A stretch of DNA of 64,000 bases, taken from assembly GCA_014529385.2 (NCBI GenBank), contig CM043950.1, positions 71,460,435-71,524,434 of the forward strand, read 5' to 3'. The stretch comes from Adiantum capillus-veneris. Taxonomy: Eukaryota > Streptophyta > Polypodiopsida > Polypodiales > Pteridaceae. Positions 22,801 to 31,384 of the stretch are shown in pieces (positions within the stretch are counted from its first letter, which is position 1; each line of letters starts with the position of its first letter). The notes beneath the pieces are model-generated. The model was not told the DNA's origin. It made no database searches and was given only the letters and a program-made list of their open reading frames with translations. The translations under genes were made by a program, and so were the position numbers.

Positions 22801-24028
22801 TAGGGAGACCCATTCTGAATCTTCTACTGGGTATATGAATCCTGCTTCTAAGAGTCTCTTCACCTCAGACAACAGTGCATTTTGTTGCACAACTCCTAAT
22901 CTTCTTAGTTTTTGTACTACTGGCTTGCTCCCTTCTTTTAGATGGATATGATGCTTCACTGTAGTGACACCTATAATGTGAGTGTAATCAGAAATAAACA
23001 ACGATGCATGCTTATTGAGAACATTTACATAACCCTCCTTTTCTTCTTCCTTTATATCCTTGGATAACATCTCCTCTAGGCTGGCATCCCACACATTCTC
23101 CATTTGGATCCTTGGGTTGTCTTCTGATGAGGTAGTTTCCTTTATGGTGACGCCCATGACTTCGAGAGTGCTATCACTCTCTTCACTTGAACTCTCTTCC
23201 TCGTCCATGGATGAGGAGCATCCACTTGAGCTCCACTCATCAGCTGACGTCTCTAGTTCAAGGTTCTCTTGTCGCCCATTCTTTAGGTTATAAACCACCT
23301 TCCGACTATGGCCACCCATGCGAGGCCTCAACTCCAAGTCTCCTGTTGCCCAATCTTGCCTACCTCCTATACCCATGAGCCAAGGTCGTCCTAAAATAAG
23401 GGGGGTATCCTTCTCCCTTTACTGGCATCACATAAGCATCAACCTCTGTAGTGATTCCAAAAACAGAAACTCTCAAAGCTTTCACTACACCCACACAAGT
23501 GACAGAGACATTATTGGCCATTTTTGCCCTAAAGTTTGATGATTCCATTACCTCTAAACCCAATTGATGCATTAGCTTTTCTGTCATGACACAAACCTCT
23601 GCTCCACTATCAATGTAAGTTTTTGGAATCCATTGTCCCTTGATTTGAGCCTCCACCAAAGGCACTATATCCTTGAGACCATATGCTTTGATTACACTTA
23701 CTAGCTTACTTCGCTTTACCCTCGTGCTCACCATTTTTGACCATTGTCGTCGAAGCTTTGGGGAGATATGAAGTAGTTATGGCCAAGTAATCTTTGGTCC
23801 TTGAGAACTCACATCAGTTGTCAAGTCATAAGGTTGTGTCCGAGATCCCATAGGGAAATTAGAAATGTCAATTTGAGACCTAGTACGGGTCTTTCTCTTC
23901 TTGGCTTCATCTTTAGTTGCCCGAGATGTACTTGCTTCATTGCTTGCATCCTTGCTTGTTTCTTTACCTACTTCTTCTTGGACACGCACACGTTTGATAG
24001 GCATTGTAGCCACTTCATCTATCTTCAT
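19881..24028 (-). pseudogene. Tat-lineage Ty3/gypsy Pol polyprotein with stops and frameshifts
   Basis: Encodes protease, reverse transcriptase, two RNase H-like domains and integrase. The ATG at 24028 overlaps the gag stop (ATGA). Minus-strand order: basic linker (FPMGSRTQPYDL), protease with an intact DSGAEVCVMT at about 23605, RT with RVFIDDFCIYSS at about 22450, degenerate first RNase H (FVNPS), active-type second RNase H (YFDGAYKRTKDKATVG at about 21580), zinc domain, and integrase core (MGVDYMTRW, LSDRGPGFRADL, GLVEKVNG at 20703-20440). Breaks: TAA at 23777, a one-base insertion in a C run near 23400, TAG at 21850, TAG at 20857 replacing a Trp of the zinc domain, and a frameshift in an A run near 19985. 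Sequence and layout are very close to the Pol at 2-4027. Confidence 0.93.
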
Positions 24029-25002
24029 CTTCCCTTTAGCTTCTTCCTTATGATGCTCACATTTGGTTGAGTAGCAGGGGCTTCAGCTTGAGCACGAGGT
24101 GGCTGCAAAATTTGAGGTTGCGGTTGCTCTTGTGCTTGAGCTCTAGCACGGGGTGGACTTACTTGTTGTCGAGGACCTCTGACAGGGTAGTCATATCTTC
24201 TGGGATGAGGGCAATTATACATTCCGTGGCCATTTTCCCCACAATTGTAACACAACATTTCCCTTGCTTGACGTCGCATTGGTGGCCGATTCCCACCATT
24301 TCCCTCAATAGGCCTTCTTGCACCTTGCACAAGATTTACTCTCAACCCCTCTAGCTGGTTTGTGAGATTGTTTATTTGTTGGAGCATATCTTCTTGTTGA
24401 CCTCTATTGAGGTCTGGTGCATTAGGCACATTTGGAGGTATGTGAGAAGCTTCCATAGTTGTGATATTGCCTCCCAAAGCTAGCTGGCCAGCTTGGGCTT
24501 GATAGAGAATCTTTCTATTCTTTTCCCTAGTAATTCTTAAGGCATCTTCAAAAGCATTTGGAAATTTGCTCTTTACCTTCTCCCTTAGCAAGGGGTACAA
24601 ACCTGAGATAAATCGATCCTTTTGGAGGCAATTGGGAGCTCGCTCACCAGGATTTAGTGAGTCTGACCATTGCCCCCAAAGTTTCAGAAAACCTTCCTCA
24701 TAGGTTGCATAACCATGAGGGTCAACTTGATGAAGGGACAGAAGCCGTTGCCATAGTTCTTTTGCCAAATTGGCTCGTTGAAATCTTCGTAGGAAAGCCA
24801 CCTTCAATCCCTCCCAATCAATTCTTTGGGTTGGATCTAGAGCCTGGAACCATACCCTAGCTTCTTCTTTAAGCACCAAAGGAAAAGCTCTCAATTTCAA
24901 TGCTTCGTCATCCCTCCCAAAGACAAGGAAAGCCATCTCCAAGTTATCCAAAAAATCCCCAGCATTTTCCCCACTACGCCCAAAAAAATTTGGGAAAGCC
25001 AT
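24025..25002 (-). CDS. Gag, 325 aa, with CCHC zinc knuckle
   Basis: Structural protein of the retrotransposon particle. The ATG at 25002 (MAFPNFFGRSGEN) overlaps the TGA of the upstream leader ORF (TGATG). The N-terminal two thirds is the capsid-like Gag region (EEARVWFQAL, a helical core, KDRFISGLYPLLREKVKSKFPNAFEDALRI). A zinc knuckle CYNCGENGHGMYNC lies near residue 255, for RNA packaging, followed by a Pro/Gln/Arg-rich tail. The frame is intact although pol is not. The stop overlaps the pol ATG (ATGA), so pol could be translated by termination-reinitiation rather than frameshifting; that is inference. Confidence 0.92.
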   Translation of the reverse strand: MAFPNFFGRSGENAGDFLDNLEMAFLVFGRDDEALKLRAFPLVLKEEARVWFQALDPTQRIDWEGLKVAFLRRFQRANLAKELWQRLLSLHQVDPHGYATYEEGFLKLWGQWSDSLNPGERAPNCLQKDRFISGLYPLLREKVKSKFPNAFEDALRITREKNRKILYQAQAGQLALGGNITTMEASHIPPNVPNAPDLNRGQQEDMLQQINNLTNQLEGLRVNLVQGARRPIEGNGGNRPPMRRQAREMLCYNCGENGHGMYNCPHPRRYDYPVRGPRQQVSPPRARAQAQEQPQPQILQPPRAQAEAPATQPNVSIIRKKLKGR

Positions 25003-25211
25003 CACAGCACAAAGATGAAAACGTCTAGGCCCAAATCATATCTTATTAAGGGTAGAATAAATGGATTGATAGACGCATTAATCTCAGCTAGACGACGAGG
25101 GCCTAGTAAGTCCCTTATGATGTTTTGGAACCTAAGCTTTGTGCTAGCTATTATATGCACAGTTTGTCTAGCAAGAGGTTGGAAAGGTCCATATGAATCC
25201 CTATGATTCAT
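25002..25211 (-). CDS. Leader ORF copy 2, 69 aa, overlapping gag start
   Basis: A small predicted protein whose TGA shares its A with the gag ATG. Its C-terminal half (FQNIIRDLLGPRRLAEI...DVFIFVL) matches the pattern of the neighbouring ORF at 25221-25430 and of the leader ORFs at 15669-15887 and 36783-37001. This makes it a diverged tandem duplicate. It is in the same frame as the two ORFs upstream. Function unknown. Confidence 0.62.
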   Translation of the reverse strand: MNHRDSYGPFQPLARQTVHIIASTKLRFQNIIRDLLGPRRLAEINASINPFILPLIRYDLGLDVFIFVL

Positions 25212-25220
25212 GGAGTATGC

Positions 25221-25430
25221 TTAAAGAAAGATGAAGATGTGAACATCAAAAGATACATTATACTCCAAAATAGGAAATATTATAGGGTCAGGGGACAACA
25301 ATATCTCTCTCAACCTCTCAGCTCCAAAATAGAAGACCAATCTTTGTTGGAAAAAAATCTTTCTATCAATGCGCACATTCACCCTAATATTCTGAACTGA
25401 TTGAAAGTTGTAGAAAATGGGATTATTCAT
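25221..25430 (-). CDS. Leader ORF copy 1, 69 aa
   Basis: Starts MNNPIFYNFQS and shares with the leader ORFs of the other elements RKIFFQQRLVF, FGAERLREIL and SFDVHIFIFL. Similarity continues upstream of the ATG (an ASW tripeptide is shared with the 36783-37001 ORF's upstream codons), so the ancestral frame may have started earlier. It ends with TAA nine bases before the next leader ORF, which is in the same frame. Function unknown. Confidence 0.62.
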   Translation of the reverse strand: MNNPIFYNFQSVQNIRVNVRIDRKIFFQQRLVFYFGAERLREILLSPDPIIFPILEYNVSFDVHIFIFL

Positions 25431-25463
25431 TGGTGCATTAAATACAAACTTCCATGAAGCACT

Positions 25464-25967
25464 TCATTGAAGTTGAGCTCTCTTGGATCCCACCATTTGA
25501 GAGATGCGAAGAATTTGCTCACCAGTGATTAGCCTAGCTTTGGTGTGACCATCTTCAGCTTTGTAGAGTTCATAGGGTTCGATGGCTACCCTCTCAACCA
25601 CCTTGAGCCTTCTTGCTAGTAGTAGTTGGAGTGCATCACCATATGTAGCCTCTTGCCAATACCGCACCCCATTGATGTGTAGCTCCCCCTCCAAAAACTT
25701 GTTAATTCCCGAGTTTGAGAGTGCTTTCACCACCTGAAGTCGAGGCTTCAAAGGAAGTGTCTTCACACTAGCCACAAAGCACTCAACACAATTTTTTGAC
25801 CTAGGGACTTGATGACTACAAGATTTTCCTTGAAGCAAAGAAGGGTGTGTGTAGTTAACTCTCTTTACCCGCATACGTGCCGTTTGTCGATAAAGACGCT
25901 TCTTTTCTCGAGCTTCTTGGGGAGACCATAGTGGAAGTCTCGGAGAATTTGATGGATCTTCCTTCAT
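25464..25967 (-). CDS. Leader ORF 1, 167 aa, unknown function
   Basis: An open frame between the PBS and the short leader ORFs. It has an Arg/Lys-rich N-terminal third, then a more ordinary soluble-looking segment (FLEGELHINGVRYWQEATY, a helical LLLARRLKVVERV, ITGEQILRISQMVGSK). It ends with TGA in the same frame as both short leader ORFs, so all three may derive from one ORF broken by TGA (25464) and TAA (25221). Ogre elements of the Tat lineage are known to carry an extra ORF upstream of gag; this could be its counterpart, but I see no recognisable shared domain. No equivalent was found in the gag-only element. Confidence 0.55.
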   Translation of the reverse strand: MKEDPSNSPRLPLWSPQEAREKKRLYRQTARMRVKRVNYTHPSLLQGKSCSHQVPRSKNCVECFVASVKTLPLKPRLQVVKALSNSGINKFLEGELHINGVRYWQEATYGDALQLLLARRLKVVERVAIEPYELYKAEDGHTKARLITGEQILRISQMVGSKRAQLQ

Positions 25968-25994
25968 AGGATTGATAGAGCGCAGCTTGAGAAT

Positions 25995-26012
25995 TCCTCT
26001 GTGGGGGCACCA
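25995..26012 (-). other. Primer binding site
   Basis: On the minus strand TGGTGCCCCCACAGAGGA starts five bases after the LTR end at 26018. It has the same core as the other Tat elements in the window. Confidence 0.85.
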
Positions 26013-26017
26013 ATTTA

Positions 26018-26132
26018 TGACGAAGGAAATTTGGAATGGCGGCCTCTACACCAAAACAAACTCCATTCCGCCACAAGGGAAATGAGATGAGGGCACCACC
26101 TAGTCTTGGAAGCGTGGACTAGGACCGCTACA

Positions 26133-26200
<68 letters not shown>

Positions 26201-27493
26201 ACTATGAATGAAGCATTAACCATAGTGTGTGTACAAGGAATGGATGACTTCAAACATTCCCAACACAAATAGCATATAGATTACCAAACAATCACTCAAG
26301 GATTAGCCGAGATCACATCAAGCACTCTCACACGCATATAAAACATTTCTCTTAATTAACATAAGTAAGAGGAGGAGAGGTTACTAGCATGAAACAATTT
26401 GCACTCTTGGATGTGCAAGAATAGAGTGAATGAATGAGCTTATGGGCTCATGGTGAGTGATACAAAGGCTCAATGGGCTGAGGGAGGCTTGAAATTACAA
26501 AGGGGAAGGCCTCTTTATATAGGAAAGAGAGTGATTAGGAGTGAGGTTAAGATCCAAGTGTAATTTGTATAAATGAAGCTTGATTAGGGACATTCAACCA
26601 ATGAAGAAGCTCCTTCCAAGTGATTTGTTGACCAATTAGCTCCATCATCACTTGTGTTGTCTTTACTCCTTCCTCCATAGCTTGAGTCCAAGAGCTTCCT
26701 TATTTTAAAATGTAAAGAATCTACATAAAATCAATACATATCTAGTAATAGTAGAAAGGGGTTAAATGAGGACTTATGAATTACAACAAGATTAAGCATG
26801 ACTTGAGAGGTGATTAGAAGAGGAATTTTAATGGGTTTTTGAGCTTGAGAAAGAGGAGGAAGGAGAGGAGGGTGAGAAGACTAATGGCTGATTTTTAGAG
26901 AAGGTCTCAATGTGGAAAAGGAAGGGTGTGTGTGTGTAAAGGTAGAGGGGGTGGTCTCCACCACAGTTGAAAAAACTGGCATCCACCATTTTGGCCATAT
27001 CTCCTAGACCGTAGATGCAAAAATTATAAAAAAAATATGGCCAAAATTTCCAGCTCATCAGCTACAACTTTGATGAAGACAACTTTTCTTGGATCAGAGT
27101 GGAAGTATTTTTTAAAAATTCAACAAAATCATGTGTCTGGTTTCTTCCTTTACCAAGTCTTCCACTTGGGTCCCATTTGTTTGCATCATCATATGGCTCC
27201 AAAGCCATGATGATATGAGCCACTCATGACCCTTGAATCATGGGTGCATGGCTCCACAACCACATCATATCTTTTCTTTTCACATTTACATATTTTCCCT
27301 TCCCCTTACCACTAGGTTCTCCCTCCACCTTTCACCTCTAGTGAACTAGCCAAGAAAAAATTCCTATCAAATCTTTTTTTTTTAAAAAAAAATTCCAAGA
27401 GGTTGTTCTCACTCTTTCCTTTATTGTAAACCTCTAGAAGCAAGGAAAACCAACAAAATATAATAAACAAAAATTTGTGATAGGCTCGGATCA
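26018..27493 (-). repeat. 5' LTR of the minus-strand Tat element
   Basis: 1,476 bp. On the minus strand it runs from TGATCCGAGCC at 27493 to CTTCGTCA at 26018. It has a TATA box (TATATAAA, minus strand) at 26514-26521, a (CT)n run in the sense direction at 26136-26198 and the U5 motif GGTGGTGCCC at 26091-26100. It is followed on the plus strand by GTATG (27494-27498), the target duplication. Confidence 0.93.
26514..26521 (-). promoter_or_regulatory. LTR TATA box
   Basis: TATATAAA on the minus strand, about 970 bp into the LTR and upstream of the CT run and PBS. It is the expected promoter for this element. Confidence 0.6.
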
Positions 27494-27498
27494 GTATG

Positions 27499-29511
27499 AT
27501 ATATGTCTGACCTCGAGATCCTTGGTATAAGAGGGTTGAAGATGGTGGAATCCATCTCAAAGAACCCTGTCATGAAGGTTTTCTCAAAAGTCTGCATGTA
27601 GTGAGATGGGAGAAACATTAGTCTCATGTACATCCCCATAATGATATTCCTTGAGTGGTCTTCAATTTCTAGGTTCCAACTAATGCCCTTTCAAAACACC
27701 ACCCATCTATCACGACATGTGAGTATCATTTCTGCAATCTATCACAGCATATCAGGCAGGTGAGATCTAGCACATCTCTCATCATATTGGTCATTTCCTT
27801 TAGTGTATAGACTGTATATGTCTCTGTTAGTCTCTTGTTGTTGTCAATCTTGGAAAGTACTGGGTAATTTTGAACAAAAGGCATCTTGCTCCCCCATGTG
27901 TAGTATCTCTTGCAAGATCGCAGTCTTCATTTCCTTTAGTGTATGGACTATATATGTATCTATTAGTCTCTTGTTGTTGTCAATCTTGGAAAGTACTAGG
28001 TAATTTGGAACAGAAGGAATCTTGCTCCTCCATGCATATTAGGTCTTACAAGATCGCAGTCTTCATTTCCTTTAGTTTATGGACTATATATGTCTCTGTT
28101 AGTCTCTTGTTGTTGTCAACCTTGGAAAGTACTGGGTAACTTTGAATAGAAGGCATCTTGCTCCTCCATGTGTAGTATGTCTTGCAAGATCGTAGTCTTG
28201 GGGTTGGGAGATATGTTGGGTTGATCTTGAGGTGCTGGGAATCATTTTGGTAGGTCATCTTTTCCTAGTCCTTTTCTCAAGAATAGTGAACCATTTATTT
28301 CACCATAGTGGCTAGCTCTCTAGGATGAGGAGTACTTGCTTAACGGTGACTAGACATCTTCATAGTTTCCTTTGGCATTTGGCTCCAATGTTGGCAGTAG
28401 TAGCTTCATTTTCCATAGCAATGCTTCTTGCTTTATTAGTGGGAGGGCCACCTGCTTGCAGAGTGGTCTACATGTTGCTTTTGTCTCTCTATCTCTTTAT
28501 TAGATTTCATTGTCTCAAACTTGGCATCCTCCACATCTTGTTCTCGCATTTTGGAGATCACCTTTTGGTAAATTGGAACTCAATTATTTTGAGGTGCTCC
28601 TTAAGATCAAAATCCCAAGGATTCTTTCTATTCTAGATGCATCCTCTTGTGAGAGAGGTGGTATGTTCATTATGTTCCTTCATGTTATTGTTTGCCTTTG
28701 CTATAAGGTCTAAGCCACTTGAACCATTTTGGGATGTTCTTCTTTACCTTGATTTGCAATTTGTCTTTGGTCAACTTCAATGCGGTCTTGATTTTTCTTT
28801 TCTTCTCTTGATTTTGATCCATAGGGAAAGGAAATGATTGTTTAGGAGAGACGTATTGCTCCATTGAGGCCTATCTCTTTTTCCTTCTCCTCATCCATTG
28901 TTGTAACCGTATCCTTTTCAATTTCTTCATGAGAAAATTTTTGGCTTTGAGGAGAGTCCATGGAAGATTCTAGTTACTTCATCTTCTATTTTTTTGAGTC
29001 GTCCTCTTCCCTTTTATCAACTTTTCTCTTTAGAACATTGTGGATTTTCTGACAAAAGGACCTTGCCAATCTAATATCTATTCTAGATTTATGGCATCTC
29101 TCCTCTTTAATCTTTTTGGGATTTCTATCAAGCTCAACATCATCTTCATCCTCATTAGAGGGAGGTGGGAGTCTTGTGTGGCTTCCTCCATCTTCTTCTT
29201 TTTACCCACTATCTTTTCTTGTCTCTCCTCTCAAAGTTGTTGGGCTTGATATTTGGAAATTTGATCCATTTGTGTTCTTTTTTTTATTCGCAATATCTTG
29301 ACTTGTTCTTCTTCTTTTATTGATTGTTATTCAGAGGGATGTATTTATTTTTCTTGATCTCCTCACCCAACTCAAAGTCTAAGTTAGTGGCTTCACTATC
29401 TGGTGTTCTTGCTCTTGAGCACTAGTCCCTTTTTCTTTGTTTCATGGTAGTGTTGGATGAGCTTCCCACCTTTCACACTATATTATTTTCCTTGTGTAGT
29501 AGTGGGTTGAG
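27499..29511 (-). other. Decayed, formerly coding-looking sequence of unknown origin
   Basis: The minus strand has Lys/Glu-rich reading broken by many stops, for example 27640-27500 (MGMYMRLMFLPSHYMQ) and about 28840-28700. The first piece continues across the inserted element to 13409-13260. It may be an old gene or an unrecognised transposon. No domain was identified. Confidence 0.35.
27792..28199. repeat. 136-bp tandem repeat, three copies
   Basis: CATTTCCTTTAG begins copies at 27792, 27928 and 28064. Each copy contains GTCTCTTGTTGTTGTCAA and ends near AAGATCGCAGTCTT, with roughly 10% divergence between copies. The period is not a multiple of three. Confidence 0.93.
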
Positions 29512-29715
29512 CTAAGAACCTGCTTCAAGCAAGTTGTCGATCATCCCCAATGCTTGATATGCTATCCTAGTTGGCATTGTCCATGTGTTCATGTACACCT
29601 TGTTGTGGTCATTGTCCTTCAAGTTAGCTTCCACTAGGTTTTCTAGGATGTAACTTCCTAGATCACACTTTACTACTCTCCTCTCTGCCATGATGATGGC
29701 CATCACCACTAGCAC
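29512..29715 (-). CDS. Hypothetical ORF, 67 aa
   Basis: An open frame with an internal ATG at 29691 giving MAERRVVKCDLGSYILENLV. The amino-acid composition looks like a soluble helical protein. It sits at the upstream end of the decayed region 27499-29511 on the same strand and may be its 5' remnant. Not recognised; possibly chance. Confidence 0.3.
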   Translation of the reverse strand: MLVVMAIIMAERRVVKCDLGSYILENLVEANLKDNDHNKVYMNTWTMPTRIAYQALGMIDNLLEAGS

Positions 29716-30210
29716 ATGCCGAATAGGCTATGTGTATCTTCTCAATCTTATCCCTAGAAAAATACCCGCTTGCTTGTCCCAGCATGAGGTTGCTCAAGGA
29801 TAAAATTTTTCTCATCTTTTTTTATGCACACATTAGGAAAAGTTTGGACTCAAAAATGGGCCTTGTAAGAATTGTTGATGTTGCATAGCTTTCAAAAAGT
29901 GGGGATCGGTAATTTTTTTGCAAATAAGATCCAAACTTGTCGGAGGTTGGATATTTAGAATCTACTCATCAAATGTTATCTATTGATATATAGCATGCAT
30001 GTATCGGACATTGCCTTCATGTAGATCTAGAAAAAGGTGATTTTAAATTACCGTAACGGTAACAAAACCTGGCTGATTGAAAAAAAATGGCAAAACTTTC
30101 ATAGAAGTCATCCAAACTTTTCGGACCTTGGCTCTTTAGAATCCATTTTTCAAGAACTTTCCAATGATAGGTCGTATCATTAGGTTCTAAGCAATATTTA
30201 GAGGGGTGTA
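29716..30210. other. Unassigned stretch with a diverged repeat
   Basis: Two related blocks, around 29925-29990 (ATCCAAACTTGTCGGAGG) and 30108-30175 (ATCCAAACTTTTCGGACC), each followed by TTTAGAATC, suggest an old duplicated LTR-type segment. No gene was seen. Confidence 0.4.
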
Positions 30211-30214
30211 CCGG

Positions 30215-31356
30215 TGTCAGTGGGATGGAAACACACACAAAGCCTCTATAATGACCTGACACACACTCTTGGGATGATACACACACACATTATGGGGCAC
30301 CACTCGGCTTACACAACCAGCCTGGCCGAGACAGGAAACACACAGACGAAGTGAGAAGAGAGAGATTTCCCACTTGCCCACTCAACACTCACACATACAC
30401 ACTCACACACACTCTCTCAATTCAGCTCAAAGGAGGAAAATTTTTGTTGTTTAGACTCAATGAAGCTCAGCCCAACACCAATGGGGCAAATAGTTTACAC
30501 AGTATTGAGGAAATATACCAGATACAACCACAAAGTTAAGCAGAGGCTTCACTCACCGGAGAAGATTACACAAAAAAACAGAAGAAAATATGTGAGGAAT
30601 TTGGCAAAATGGACATTGCCATTGCGTCCGGAACGCCCAAAAACCCCAGTCTACAATGTCAAAGTGCTCAAATCCGACCTCAGATGAGCAGTTTAGGGCC
30701 AAAAAATGCTCCAAAAATAGCAAAAACAAACTTGCGGCTGTTCCTTCTCTCTTCTCCACGTTTTTTCTTGTCTTCTCTCTGTTTTTTCAGTTCCCACACT
30801 TAGCTTTATTAGTTGGGCACCCGTGGCCTTTTAGATGACCTCAAACGGACCCCGAACAGGCCAAAAACTCACCTCATAGTACATAGTTGTCACCTTTTTG
30901 CATCATCCGCACACCTGGCACTCAGTTTTTCCAAATAATGCATCCCGCAACCACGTGAAGTGGCCCCAAAAATTGGTCCTCATGATGACCTTTCTGCATA
31001 AGTATCACAAGAAAACACCCACATCGTGTCCATACTTCTCCGCGTGCAAGTATTGACCCCATTCGACCTCCTGACGCCACTCGATGCCATCTGACGCACT
31101 TGCTTACCTCATGTCGTCGGCCCGCGGATAGCTTCCTCGAGAAGTTTTACGCACTACCAACTCCTCCTTATTGTAGAAAAAACACATTGGTACTGGTAAT
31201 ATTGAAAATCGATGCACTATGTACACCCTGTCCTACCTGTACACATGTGGGCCCCACGTAACCACCTGGCTCTGAAAAATGGGCAATTCTTTATTTGATG
31301 GACCATGCATGTATATGTACATATGTGCAATCCCTTGCTCCAAAAAACTCCTGACA
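30215..31356 (-). repeat. 3' LTR
   Basis: 1,142 bp. On the minus strand it starts TGTCAGGAG at 31356. Its outer end reads TGTCAGTGGG on the plus strand, where the partner LTR has TGTGAGCGGG. The U5 motif GTGGTGCCCC (minus strand) is at 30294-30303, with CA-rich simple sequence around 30228-30420. Confidence 0.92.
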
Positions 31357-31384
31357 TAATTTGCCCATCCCCTAGCCTGCTAGA
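31357..31384 (-). other. Polypurine tract
   Basis: On the minus strand GGCTAGGGGATGGGC precedes the LTR start. It is nearly identical to the tract at 17504-17531. Confidence 0.8.

Larger units (their letters stand above)
13410..27493 (-). mobile_element. Minus-strand Tat-lineage LTR retrotransposon with a nested insertion
   Basis: A complete element about 9.1 kb long without its insert. The 5' LTR is 26018-27493. The 3' LTR is 13410-13739 joined to 18682-19839. GTATG flanks both ends. Internal order on the minus strand is PBS, a 167-codon ORF, two short related ORFs, gag, pol and polypurine tract. The two LTRs differ at roughly 20 positions by my hand count (about 1.4%), so the insertion is fairly young, yet pol carries three stops and two frameshifts. 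A 4.9-kb gag-only element was inserted later into the 3' LTR. Confidence 0.92.

Noticed and set aside
23060-23293. Plus-strand open frames across the minus-strand gag-pol region
   Set aside because: They are antisense shadows of the Pol coding sequence.
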